From CALDSL01 sp039810245 (GTDB lineage: Bacteria; Chloroflexota; Anaerolineae; Anaerolineales; Anaerolineaceae): DNA of 64,000 bases. The translations under genes were made by a program, and so were the position numbers. Under the pieces are notes generated by a model that did no database searches, was not told the origin of the DNA, and worked only from the letters and a program-made list of their open reading frames with translations. Position 1 is the first letter of the stretch. Each line of letters opens with the position of its first letter. The stretch spans positions 514,585-578,584 of the forward strand of contig JBDHWQ010000001.1 of assembly GCA_039810245.1 (NCBI GenBank), in the 5' to 3' direction. Shown piece after piece: positions 1-8,329 of this stretch.

Positions 1-787
1 CCCCTGGTCGCCGGACAGCAGCGCAGTCTCCTGGCTGCGGCTGGTGGCGCTGCCTGACCCGAAGGAAAAGCAGATCCCCTTCCGCACCGAGTTATACCGT
101 TCCTCACTAGACGGCGCGCCATCCGAGCTGCTGTTCGCAGACGAGAGCGCCTATGGCATCGTACCACTGGGCTGGAGCACAGATGGCGCGCAGTACCTGG
201 CGGCGCGGGTCAATATGGAAGGCGCGTGGAGCGTCCAGGCCTACACGGCGGGCGGCAAGCCCGGCGCGAGCTGGCCGCTGCCCGGCGTGGCGCTGGCGCG
301 CGCCATGCAGCTCTCACCAGATGGCACGCGGCTGCTGGTGGAAAACGCCATTGATGGCGAAGACCAGGTGCTGCTGTTCTCGCTGGCCCCCGGTGCGGAT
401 TCTGGCGCGCAGGCGATGATGGCCAGCGCGCCCCTGGCGGATGCGGCCGGCCCCAGCCCGGTGGCGGCGCGCTGGCTTGCGGATGGCGCGCGCTTGTGGT
501 TGTTTCGCGCCGGCGCCCGCGGTGAAACATCTGCGCAAGTGCTGGCGCTGGGCGAAAATCAGCCGCAGGTGACCGCCCAGGGCGCGGCAAGCGCTGCGGG
601 TGCGCAAACCCTGCTGCCGCTGGACGCATCGCGGGATGGCTCCTGGCTGGCGTGGATGGGTTACCCGCGCCCGCAATCGGATGTGTACCTGCAAACCGGG
701 ATCGGCGGGCCGCTGGAAAAAGTGCCGCAGGCCAGCCCGGAAAACTGGATCAGTGTGTTTGGCTGGATCGAGCGAGGTGACTGGTGA
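1..787 (+). CDS. C-terminal part of a WD40/TolB-like beta-propeller protein (5' truncated)
   Basis: The reading frame is open from base 2, so the true start lies outside the window; a GTG at 44 is internal. The 261 visible residues show repeated blade-like segments of the kind found in TolB/WD40-like propellers, such as WSPDSSAVSW, GWSTDGAQYLAARVN, QLSPDGTRLLVE and RWLADGARLWLF. Such propellers usually act as periplasmic or extracellular binding or scaffold domains. No catalytic motif is visible in this part. The stop overlaps the next start (GTGA at 784-787), so it is translationally coupled to the transglycosylase-like gene. The fold is fairly clear; the function is unknown without the N-terminus, which could carry a kinase or peptidase domain. 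Confidence 0.7.
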   Translation, partial: PWSPDSSAVSWLRLVALPDPKEKQIPFRTELYRSSLDGAPSELLFADESAYGIVPLGWSTDGAQYLAARVNMEGAWSVQAYTAGGKPGASWPLPGVALARAMQLSPDGTRLLVENAIDGEDQVLLFSLAPGADSGAQAMMASAPLADAAGPSPVAARWLADGARLWLFRAGARGETSAQVLALGENQPQVTAQGAASAAGAQTLLPLDASRDGSWLAWMGYPRPQSDVYLQTGIGGPLEKVPQASPENWISVFGWIERGDW

Positions 788-1737
788 GCGCGCGCCGCTG
801 GTTCCCCCTGCTGCTGATTGTGACGCTGCTGGCCGGCGCGCTCATGATGGAGCGCCCGCGCAGCGGCCAGGCGCAGTCGGCGTGCGAGGCCCCGCCGCAG
901 ACCGGCCGCCAGCCATACCCGGCCGAGCTGGCCCCATTATTCGTCTCGGCTGGTAACGTTACCCTTGGTAGCGCCGCGCCTACCCCGGGCTTAATCAACA
1001 AAGGCTACCCCACCGTCACCAAGGTGCAGCCGTTTGTGCCATGCATCCTGCTCTATGCCGTGGGTTACACTGAATCGGCCTGGTACCAGTTCGACGTTCC
1101 GTCCTATGGACAGACTGGGGAAACGCTGATCAGCTTTGACTGTGGCTACGGCATCATGCAGATCACCGGCAGCGTGTACAACAACGAGCACGGCCGGCGC
1201 GTGGCAGGCGAGCCGCCCTACAATATCGGCATGGGCGTGGTGTCGCTGGTCAACAAGTGGAATGTCTCCGACTTTGTGGGCAGCAACGACCCGGCCGTGC
1301 CCGAAGATTGGTATTTTGCCGTCTGGGCCTACAATGGTTACGGTTGGGTTAACAACCCCAACAACACCAGCCGCTTCGAGGCCAGCCGCCCGCCGTTCGA
1401 TGGGACGCAACCGCGCTCGTGGTATCCGTACCAGGAGTTAGTGTGGGGCTTTGCCGCGCACCCACCCAGCTATCAGGGCAGGCCCATGTGGCCGGCAGTG
1501 CCGTTGACGCTACCGCCGCGCAGCAGCATCACCAACCCCGTGCCCGATTGGATCCCGCGGCCGCTGCCGGCCCACGCGCCGTGCCCATCCGCGCCGCCGC
1601 AGCCCACGCCGACCGCCAGCCCTACGCCCACACGCACTCCCACGCCCACCCCCACCCGCCCGGCGTGGACGCCGTTTCCGCTGCTGGGCACGCCCGTGTA
1701 TCTTCCTTTCCTAGAAAATTCGTACGAACAGCCGTGA
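784..1737 (+). CDS. Exported lytic-transglycosylase-like (SLT fold) protein
   Basis: A 317-residue protein with an N-terminal signal segment (residues 5-24 hydrophobic, probable cleavage near GQAQSA). The middle resembles the lysozyme-like SLT fold: Glu97 in YTESAW is the likely acid catalyst, followed by GYGIMQIT, the typical G-x-MQ(I/V) motif of lytic transglycosylases, and an AYNGYG turn. It would cleave peptidoglycan glycan strands or a similar polymer outside the cell. A Pro/Thr linker (about residues 265-295) leads to a C-terminal VYLPFLEN tail, a short ending I associate with exported Chloroflexota proteins. It starts with GTG overlapping the upstream stop by four bases. Catalytic function is inferred from motifs only. 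Confidence 0.7.
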   Translation: MSARRWFPLLLIVTLLAGALMMERPRSGQAQSACEAPPQTGRQPYPAELAPLFVSAGNVTLGSAAPTPGLINKGYPTVTKVQPFVPCILLYAVGYTESAWYQFDVPSYGQTGETLISFDCGYGIMQITGSVYNNEHGRRVAGEPPYNIGMGVVSLVNKWNVSDFVGSNDPAVPEDWYFAVWAYNGYGWVNNPNNTSRFEASRPPFDGTQPRSWYPYQELVWGFAAHPPSYQGRPMWPAVPLTLPPRSSITNPVPDWIPRPLPAHAPCPSAPPQPTPTASPTPTRTPTPTPTRPAWTPFPLLGTPVYLPFLENSYEQP

Positions 1738-1740
1738 GGC

Positions 1741-1749
1741 TGGTATAAT
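1741..1749 (+). promoter_or_regulatory. Extended -10 promoter element for dinG
   Basis: TGGTATAAT matches an extended -10 box (TGn plus TATAAT at 1744-1749). No good -35 is seen. The box overlaps the first possible ATG of dinG (1748), so transcription should begin near the second ATG (1757), implying a leaderless mRNA. Confidence 0.55.
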
Positions 1750-1756
1750 GGCGGCT

Positions 1757-4549
1757 ATGCCATCCATTGTTGCGCTGGATATCGAAACCACCGGGCTCGA
1801 CCCATTTAGCGACGCGATCATCGAGATCGGCGCGGTGCGTTTCAATGGTCATCGCGTGGAAGCTGAATGGTCTACGCTGATCAATCCGCACCGCCAGATT
1901 TCCCCGTTCATCACCCAGCTCACCGGCATTTCCAATGAGATGGTGCGCAACGCCCCCACCCTGGCCGGGGTGATCCACGACCTGGTGGATTTTGTGGGGA
2001 CCTGCCCGGTGCTGGGCCATAACGTGCGCTTCGACCTGTCGTTCCTGCAGCGCAGCAAAATCTTGCTGGATAACGACGTGCTGGACACCTATGAGCTGGC
2101 ATCGGTTCTGTTACCCACTGCCAGTCGTTACAACCTGGGAGCCCTGGGCCAGGCAATGGGCATTCTGCTGCCCGCCACGCATCGCGCGCTGGATGATGCG
2201 CGCGTGACGCACCGCCTGTTCCTCGAGCTGTACGACCGTGCCCTGGCGCTGCCCATCGACCTGATCGCCGAGTTCCTGCGGCTGAGCGAGCCTTTTGATT
2301 GGGGCGCGAGCTGGATTTTCAGCCAGATTCTGCGCGCGCGGTCGCGCCAGCCGGTGAGCGCGCGCAAGACCTACGGCATCCCGCGCGGGCCAATCCTCGA
2401 GCCGCTGCCGGAGTTTCCCATCAGCCCGGCGCCGCCGGAAAAACCGACGCTGCTCGATCCCGACGATGTATCCGCGATCCTCGAGCACGGCGGGTTGTTC
2501 TCGCACTATTTTTCCAATTACGAATATCGCCCGCAGCAGGTGGAAATGCTGCGCGGCATCACCAGGGCCTTCAACGAAGGCAGCCACCTGCTGGTTGAAG
2601 CCGGCACGGGTACGGGTAAATCGTTTGCTTACCTGGTGCCGGCAGCGCTGTGGGCGGCGCGCAACAACACCCGCGTGGTGATCTCCACCAATACCATTAA
2701 CCTGCAGGATCAGCTCATCAAGAAGGATATCCCTGATCTTTCCGCCGCGCTGGACCTCGACCTGCGCTCGGTGGTTGTCAAGGGCCGCGCCAATTACCTG
2801 TGCCCGCGCCGGCTGGAAAGCATGCGCACCCGAGGCCCGGAAAGCCCCGAAGAAATGCGCGTGCTGGCCAAGGTGCTGGTGTGGATGCAGGAAAGCGACA
2901 GCGGCGACCGCGGCGAAATCAACCTTAACGGCCCGATTGAGCGCGAGATCTGGAGCCATATTTGCGCCGATGACGAAGGCTGCAAGGCCGAAACCTGCCT
3001 CAGCCGCACCGGGGGCGCGTGCCCGTTCTATCGCGTGCGCCAGGCAGCCCAAAATGCGCATCTGATCGTTGTCAACCACGCGCTGCTGCTGTCCGACGTG
3101 GCCACCGGCAGCCGCGTGCTGCCCGAATATAACTACGTGATAATCGATGAAGGCCACCACCTGGAATCCGCCACCACCAGCGCCCTGGGCTACAAAGTGA
3201 CGCAGGGCGACCTGATACGCCTGCTGCGTGAACTGGGCGGCAGCAGCAGCGGTATCCTCGGCCACCTGTTGGGTGATCTCAAAGGCCTGCTGCGCCCGTC
3301 GGACCTGGCCGCGGTGACCCAGCAGGTTACACGCGCCACCGATCTTTCCTTCCGGCTGGAGCATGATTTTCGCCAGTTCTTTGAAGGCATCAACGAATTC
3401 CTGGTGGACCAGCGCGAAGGCCGCCCGATGGGCACGTACGCCCAGCAGGAACGCATTACCAGCGGCACACGCACCCAGCCTTCGTGGGCCGGCGTAGAAA
3501 TTGGCTGGGACCAGGTGCACGATACGCTCGACCTGCTGCTCAAATTGCTAGCCGAGTTCTACCAGGCGGTGGGTGAAGCCGCGGAGATGAACGAGAGCGT
3601 GCAGGACAGCCAGGGTAGCCTGGCCAACGTTTACCGCCGGCTGGTGGAAACCGAAACCCACCTTTCGCACCTGGTCAGCAGCCCGGATGCCAACATGATC
3701 TACTGGGTGGAACAGCAGCCCAACGGTAACAACCTGGTGCTGCAGGTAGCCCCGCTGCACACCGGGCCTCTGATGGAGAAGTACCTGTGGCACGAAAAAG
3801 CCAGCGTAGTAGTCACCTCGGCCACGCTGACCACCAACGAAGAGTTTGATTACCTGCGCAACCGGCTCAACGCGGATGAGGCCAATGAGCTGACGGTAGG
3901 CTCGCCGTTTGACTACGAGACCGCCGCCATGCTTTACATGGTCAAAGACATCCCCGAGCCATCGGATACCAGCGGCTACCAGCGATCGATGGAACACTGT
4001 ATCGTGCGGCTGGCCAAAGCCACCGGCGGGCGCATGCTGGCCCTGTTCACCAACTATGCCCAGCTCAAGCGCACCTCGCAAAACATCGCCGGGCCATTGG
4101 CTGAGGCAGGTATTATGGTGTATGAACAGGGCGAAGGAGCATCGCCAAATACGCTGCTGGAAACCTTCCGGGAATCGGAAAAAGCCGTTCTGCTGGGTAC
4201 GCGCGCATTCTGGGAAGGGGTGGACATCCCCGGCGATGCGCTTTCGGTGCTGGTGATCACCAAGCTGCCGTTTGACGTACCCACCGACCCGATCGTGGCG
4301 GCACGCTCTGAGACGTTTGACGACCCGTTTAATGAGTACAACCTGCCCGAGGCAATTCTGCGCTTCCGCCAGGGCTTTGGGCGGCTGATCCGCACCCAAT
4401 CCGACCGCGGCGTGGTGGCCATCCTTGACCGGCGCATTCTTACCAAGCGCTATGGCAAGCTGTTTACCGATTCGCTGCCCACGTGCAACGTGCGCATCGG
4501 CACCATGGCGGAGCTGCCGCAGGCCGCGGCGCGCTGGCTCAACCTCTAG
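1757..4549 (+). CDS. dinG: DinG-family ATP-dependent DNA helicase with N-terminal 3'-5' exonuclease domain
   Basis: Domain order: a DnaQ-like DEDD exonuclease (IVALDIETTGLDP at the N-terminus, later HNVRFDLSFL and HRALDDARVTHRLF), then an XPD/DinG-type superfamily 2 helicase. Walker A is EAGTGTGKS near residue 285, the Walker B/DEGH box is IIDEGHHLE near 465, motif III is SATLT, and motif VI is QGFGRLIRTQSDRG. Spaced cysteines between motifs Ia and II (CPRR, CADDEGCKAETC, CPF) suggest an iron-sulfur cluster. The exonuclease fusion is the type known from Bacillus and related bacteria. The ATG at 1757 is preferred over 1748 because the -10 box covers 1748. The stop shares a palindrome with the convergent gene's stop. 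Confidence 0.9.
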   Translation: MPSIVALDIETTGLDPFSDAIIEIGAVRFNGHRVEAEWSTLINPHRQISPFITQLTGISNEMVRNAPTLAGVIHDLVDFVGTCPVLGHNVRFDLSFLQRSKILLDNDVLDTYELASVLLPTASRYNLGALGQAMGILLPATHRALDDARVTHRLFLELYDRALALPIDLIAEFLRLSEPFDWGASWIFSQILRARSRQPVSARKTYGIPRGPILEPLPEFPISPAPPEKPTLLDPDDVSAILEHGGLFSHYFSNYEYRPQQVEMLRGITRAFNEGSHLLVEAGTGTGKSFAYLVPAALWAARNNTRVVISTNTINLQDQLIKKDIPDLSAALDLDLRSVVVKGRANYLCPRRLESMRTRGPESPEEMRVLAKVLVWMQESDSGDRGEINLNGPIEREIWSHICADDEGCKAETCLSRTGGACPFYRVRQAAQNAHLIVVNHALLLSDVATGSRVLPEYNYVIIDEGHHLESATTSALGYKVTQGDLIRLLRELGGSSSGILGHLLGDLKGLLRPSDLAAVTQQVTRATDLSFRLEHDFRQFFEGINEFLVDQREGRPMGTYAQQERITSGTRTQPSWAGVEIGWDQVHDTLDLLLKLLAEFYQAVGEAAEMNESVQDSQGSLANVYRRLVETETHLSHLVSSPDANMIYWVEQQPNGNNLVLQVAPLHTGPLMEKYLWHEKASVVVTSATLTTNEEFDYLRNRLNADEANELTVGSPFDYETAAMLYMVKDIPEPSDTSGYQRSMEHCIVRLAKATGGRMLALFTNYAQLKRTSQNIAGPLAEAGIMVYEQGEGASPNTLLETFRESEKAVLLGTRAFWEGVDIPGDALSVLVITKLPFDVPTDPIVAARSETFDDPFNEYNLPEAILRFRQGFGRLIRTQSDRGVVAILDRRILTKRYGKLFTDSLPTCNVRIGTMAELPQAAARWLNL

Positions 4550-5223
4550 AGGTTCGGGTCCCCGTCCTCGTCGTCCACCACCTCATCCGCGCCTGCATCT
4601 GTCGCCGCGCCATTGGTTGAAGAAGCAACGTGGTATTCCAACGGGCGCTCGCTGTCTTCAAACCCGGAGATCAGCACGACGAGCTGGGTAGGCTTATTCC
4701 ACATGTTGTGCCAGCGGTGCAGCAGATTGGCAGAAAAGATCAGGCTGTCGCCTTTCTCTAACTGGTACAACTGCCCGTCCACTTCATACTCAATCTTGCC
4801 ATCCAGGCAGAAGACAAACTCGTAGCCGGTATGGATCATGCCATGCGGCCCACTGGAACCCCCATCTTGCAGCGTGAGCAGGAAGGCTTCTACCCGGCCC
4901 GTGAAATACTCGCTGCCCAGGCCTTCCCAAAAGCCCTGGCTAAAATTAATCCGGTTGCGGTCGCCGGCTTTGCAGAAGACCACATTCTGACGATCCGGGT
5001 CCTGCCGGAAAAACGCCATGATGGGAACTTCCAGGGCGTTCGCAAGCTTGGTCAACGTGCTGACCGAGGGAGAGGTAAGCCCGCGCTCGATCATGCTTAA
5101 CGCGTTGGCCGAAAGCCCGCTGCGCCGCGCCAGCGAGCGCATCGAAACGTTGCGCTCTTCGCGCAGCACGCGCAAACGGTGGCCCACATCCACCGCACTT
5201 GCTTCTCTCAAGGTCGTATCCAT
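4546..5223 (-). CDS. XRE-family transcriptional regulator with C-terminal cupin sensor domain
   Basis: A 225-residue protein. Residues 15-75 form a helix-turn-helix of the Cro/cI type (GHRLRVLREERNVSMRSLAR, then LSANALSMIERGLTSPSVST). The C-terminal half is a cupin (GGSSGPHGMIHTGYEFVFCL, GKIEYEVDGQLYQLEKGDSL, LLHRWHNMW), the arrangement of SutR/PuuR-like repressors that sense a small ligand. The acidic tail is low complexity. The start at 5223 is chosen because GGAGG lies seven bases upstream; the frame is open a little further but lacks such a site. It is divergent from the oligopeptide importer and may control it; this is inference from position. Confidence 0.85.
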   Translation of the reverse strand: MDTTLREASAVDVGHRLRVLREERNVSMRSLARRSGLSANALSMIERGLTSPSVSTLTKLANALEVPIMAFFRQDPDRQNVVFCKAGDRNRINFSQGFWEGLGSEYFTGRVEAFLLTLQDGGSSGPHGMIHTGYEFVFCLDGKIEYEVDGQLYQLEKGDSLIFSANLLHRWHNMWNKPTQLVVLISGFEDSERPLEYHVASSTNGAATDAGADEVVDDEDGDPNL

Positions 5224-5344
5224 TCCCAGGCCTCCACAGACAAAAGTATCCACCACTAACCGTATTAATTATATTCACTTTTTTGATCTATTTTTCATAA
5301 TTGTACAAGTTTAACAAAGGTCTTTATTGCTGCCCCATTTCTGG

Positions 5345-5373
5345 TTGACGCTGGTCAGAAAAGAATATATGAT
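5345..5373 (+). promoter_or_regulatory. Sigma70-type promoter of the oligopeptide importer
   Basis: TTGACG (5345-5350), 17-base spacer, TATGAT (5368-5373). This is close to the vegetative consensus and predicts a start near 5380, leaving a leader of roughly 195 bases before the binding-protein gene. Confidence 0.6.
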
Positions 5374-5413
5374 ATATGAACAATTGGTACGTTCCGCGAA
5401 CGAAAAGGAGGCG

Positions 5414-5575
5414 ATGCGATCAACCTTTCCGCGCAGTACCGTTCCCCGTTTTTTGTTCACAATTGAGCGCCCACCGGCCAGCCGTCAGGCACCGCACACC
5501 GTTATCCGCGCCGGCTCTTTCGTACACTCCTGCACCGCTGGGAGTCCCACCCTGATTCGATTCATGGAGGATTGA
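5414..5575 (+). CDS. Possible 53-codon upstream ORF ending directly at the binding-protein start
   Basis: An ATG at 5414 follows AAAGGAGG by only two bases, which is tighter than usual. The frame runs to TGA at 5573-5575, immediately before the ATG at 5576, and contains the GGAGG used by the next gene. The predicted peptide is Arg/Pro/Ser/Thr rich with no recognised domain. It could be a leader peptide giving translational coupling, or chance. Low confidence. Confidence 0.2.
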   Translation: MRSTFPRSTVPRFLFTIERPPASRQAPHTVIRAGSFVHSCTAGSPTLIRFMED

Positions 5576-7216
5576 ATGAAAGTCTACCGCTTGATGCTGT
5601 TTGTGATGCTGGCTGCTCTACTGCTGGGCAGCCTGAGCGCCTGCACGCCCCCGGCCGCCGCCCCGGCCGCCCCGGCCGCCACTCAGGCCCAACCTGCGGC
5701 TGGCGAAACTGCCGCTCCAGCGGCGCCGGCCGAAGACAAAACACTGGTTATGGCGATGAATATGGATGACGCCGTGACCTTTGACCCGGCCATCGCCGGC
5801 GAAACCACCAATCTTTTCGTCCACAACACCGCCTATGATCAACTGGTCGAGATCAAGCCCGAAAACCTGGGCAAGATCGAGCCCAAAGTGGCTGACTCGT
5901 GGACCTTCTCGGACGATCTCAAGACCTTCACCTTCAAGCTGCACCCGGGCATCAAGTTCGCATCGGGCAATGAGCTGACCGCTGAGGATGTGCGCTTTAC
6001 CTATATGCGCATCTTCAACGTGAAAGGCCCCGGTTCCACAAACATTGAGATGCTGGAAAGCGTGGAAGTGGTCGACCCGCTGACGGTCAAGTTCACTCTC
6101 ACCGCCTCAACGCCGCAGTTCCTGGCGGTAGCCGCTAACCCCAGCCTGGGCATCGAAGACAGCAAGCTGGTCAAAGAGCACGGCGGCACTGATGCAACGG
6201 ACGCCGACAAGACCGACAAGGCCAAGGATTGGTTGGACCGCAACTCGGCCGGCAGCGGCCCGTACGTAATGACCAACTGGGCGCCCAAGTCAGAAATCGT
6301 GTTCGAAGCCAACCCGAACTACTGGCGCGGCAAGCCATATTTTGACAAGGTGATCGTCAAGCATGTTTCCGACCCTACCACCAGTTTACAGATGATCCAG
6401 CGCGGCGATGTGGACATGATCCGTTCGCTGGACGTCGACCTGGTGGAGCAGGCCCAGGCCGACCCCAACCTGCAGGTAGTGATTGGCACGTCGCTCGATC
6501 AGAACTACCTGGCCATGACCTCCAACCCCGAGATTTCTGAGCCGCTGTCCAAGCCGACCGTACGCAAGGCCATCGCCTACGCCATCGACTACGACGGCAT
6601 CATCCAGGCCATCCTGCGCGGATATGGCACGCGCGCCCCGAGCATCATCCCCGTGGGCTTGCCCGGCGTTGACGCGACCCAGGCCATCCAGCGCGATGTG
6701 GCCAAGTCAAAGGAACTGCTCAAAGAAGCCGGCTATGAAAACGGCTTTGAGGTCAACCTGCACTACGGTTCCAACCCCACCCGTGAAACGATTGCCGCCA
6801 AGCTGAAGGCCGACCTGGCCGAAGCCGGCATCACCGTCAACCTGGTGCCGATGGAACAGAGCGTGTACCTCTCGGAAATGCGGGCTCAAAAGCTGCCGAT
6901 GGCCTTTGGCGGCTGGACGCCCGACTACCTCGACGTGACCATGTGGACGCATTTCTTCTCCTTCCCGGATACATCGATCGCCATGCGCATGTGGTATGAC
7001 AGCCCCAAGACGCAGGAGATTGCCACCAAGATCGAGTCGGAAATGGATGAAGCCAAGCGCGTCGATCTGACCAAGCAGTGGCAGGCGCAGGTGATGGAAG
7101 ACATGCCCTTCCTGATGCTGTACCAGTTGCAGACCATCACGGTGCTCAACAAAGACATCAAGGGTTACGCCTTCCACCCGGTGTACTTCTTTAACCTCGT
7201 CGACCTTTCCAAGTAA
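5576..7216 (+). CDS. Oligopeptide/dipeptide ABC transporter substrate-binding lipoprotein (SBP family 5)
   Basis: 546 residues. A lipoprotein signal (hydrophobic residues 6-20, lipobox LSAC, acylated Cys23) is followed by an Ala/Pro-rich linker and a full SBP_bac_5 domain: VADSWTFSDDLKTFTFKLHP, LTAEDVRFTYMR, GSGPYVMTNW and PTVRKAIAYAID are family landmarks. It captures peptides or similar solutes outside the membrane for the two permeases encoded next. GGAGG five bases upstream supports the start. Exact substrate cannot be read from sequence; this family also binds nickel, opines and sugars. A hairpin separates it from the permease genes. Confidence 0.9.
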   Translation: MKVYRLMLFVMLAALLLGSLSACTPPAAAPAAPAATQAQPAAGETAAPAAPAEDKTLVMAMNMDDAVTFDPAIAGETTNLFVHNTAYDQLVEIKPENLGKIEPKVADSWTFSDDLKTFTFKLHPGIKFASGNELTAEDVRFTYMRIFNVKGPGSTNIEMLESVEVVDPLTVKFTLTASTPQFLAVAANPSLGIEDSKLVKEHGGTDATDADKTDKAKDWLDRNSAGSGPYVMTNWAPKSEIVFEANPNYWRGKPYFDKVIVKHVSDPTTSLQMIQRGDVDMIRSLDVDLVEQAQADPNLQVVIGTSLDQNYLAMTSNPEISEPLSKPTVRKAIAYAIDYDGIIQAILRGYGTRAPSIIPVGLPGVDATQAIQRDVAKSKELLKEAGYENGFEVNLHYGSNPTRETIAAKLKADLAEAGITVNLVPMEQSVYLSEMRAQKLPMAFGGWTPDYLDVTMWTHFFSFPDTSIAMRMWYDSPKTQEIATKIESEMDEAKRVDLTKQWQAQVMEDMPFLMLYQLQTITVLNKDIKGYAFHPVYFFNLVDLSK

Positions 7217-7235
7217 CGACGTTCCGCCTTTACCC

Positions 7236-7263
7236 GGGGTGGGCCGCGCATGCAGCCCACCCC
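7236..7263 (+). repeat. Intercistronic hairpin between binding protein and permease
   Basis: A perfect 9-base inverted repeat (GGGGTGGGC / GCCCACCCC, 10-base loop) without a T-run. Such hairpins often stabilise or end the upstream message so that binding protein exceeds permease; this role is inferred. Confidence 0.45.
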
Positions 7264-7307
7264 GCCAACTGGCGGCCCCGGTTTCCTTCTCCATCGCAGG
7301 AGTCGAG

Positions 7308-8327
7308 ATGAGCCTTGCCGGACATCTATTTCGCCGCATTCTGCTGATCATCCCGATGATTATCGGTATTACCCTGGTGCTGTTTATCGTCACGCATGCT
7401 ATTCCGGTCAACCCACTCGTGGTAATCCTCAACGAAAAATCGCTGGAGAACCCCGAAGCGGTGCGTTCCGCTACCGAAAAGTGGGGGCTGGATAAGCCCC
7501 TCCCCGTGCAGTACCTGATTTACCTGCGCAACCTGGCGCAGGGGGATATGGGCACCTCGTTCAAGACCAAAAATCCGGTGGTGGATGACCTGCGCGATTT
7601 TCTACCCGCCACCATCGAGCTGGCGCTTGGCTCGTTGCTGTTTGCGCTCATCCTGGGCCTGCCGCTGGGCATTCTTGCGGCGGTGAAGAATGGCCGTTTC
7701 GTGGACAAAGTGAGCCTGGTGGTCTCACTCATCGGCGCCTCGATGCCGCCGTTCTGGTCGGGCCTGATGGTCCTGTTTGTGTTTTATTACAAGCTCGGCT
7801 GGCTGCCTGGACCCGGGCGCATTGACTCGCGCCTCACCGGTCCGGAGCACATCACCGGGCTGTTCTTGGTCGACTCGGTGCTGACCAGTGATTGGGTATC
7901 CTTCTGGAGCTCGCTGCAGCACCTGATCCTGCCATCCGTCATTCTGGGCTGGTTCACCCTTGCGCTGATCACGCGCATAACGCGCTCTTCACTGCTAGAG
8001 GTACTCTCACTGGATTACATCCGCACCGCGCGCGGCAAAGGGCTGCGCGAACGCACCGTGGTGCTGGAGCACGCGCTGCGCAATGCCATGATCCCGGTGA
8101 TCACGGTCATGGGCCTGGCCTTCGCCGGGCTGATCAGCGGCGCGATCATGACCGAAACTATCTTCGCCTGGCCAGGCGTCGGCCGCTACGAAGTAGAAGC
8201 TTCCATCAACCTGGATTACCCCGCCATCATGGGCACCACGCTGCTGTTCGCAGTGATCTACATGATCTTCAACATTCTGGTGGATATCTCTTACGCGCTG
8301 TTCGACCCGCGCATCCGGGAGCAGTAG
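7308..8327 (+). CDS. Oligopeptide ABC transporter permease, DppB/OppB family
   Basis: 339 residues with about six membrane segments. The N-terminal helix (LLIIPMIIGITLVLFIVTHA) and the GD(M)GTS motif (QGDMGTSFKTK) are typical of DppB. The EAA loop that contacts the ATPase is present (DYIRTARGKGLRERTVVLEH), and the C-terminus ends DPRIREQ as in the family. The start at 7308 is chosen because AGGAG lies just upstream; the frame is open to 7239 but that part lacks character. Stop and next start are two bases apart. It forms the transmembrane channel with the next gene product. Confidence 0.88.
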   Translation: MSLAGHLFRRILLIIPMIIGITLVLFIVTHAIPVNPLVVILNEKSLENPEAVRSATEKWGLDKPLPVQYLIYLRNLAQGDMGTSFKTKNPVVDDLRDFLPATIELALGSLLFALILGLPLGILAAVKNGRFVDKVSLVVSLIGASMPPFWSGLMVLFVFYYKLGWLPGPGRIDSRLTGPEHITGLFLVDSVLTSDWVSFWSSLQHLILPSVILGWFTLALITRITRSSLLEVLSLDYIRTARGKGLRERTVVLEHALRNAMIPVITVMGLAFAGLISGAIMTETIFAWPGVGRYEVEASINLDYPAIMGTTLLFAVIYMIFNILVDISYALFDPRIREQ

Positions 8328-8329
8328 CC

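Larger units (their letters stand above)
5224..5575. other. 352-base divergent regulatory region between the XRE-cupin gene and the ABC importer
   Basis: The stretch holds an AT-rich block (5260-5310, unusual for this GC-rich sequence) suited to repressor binding, a TATAAT-like box on the minus strand (5268-5273) without a clear -35, a strong plus-strand promoter at 5345-5373, and a leader of about 195 bases with a possible short ORF. No RNA family was recognised. Confidence 0.5.

Noticed and set aside
2111..3520. 469-codon open frame on the minus strand inside dinG
   Set aside because: Antisense shadow of a GC-rich gene; no domain, no SD, and dinG motifs occupy the plus strand.
5327..5575. 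82-codon frame upstream of the binding-protein gene
   Set aside because: Its first codons lie before the predicted transcription start; only the shorter ORF from 5414 was kept, at low confidence.
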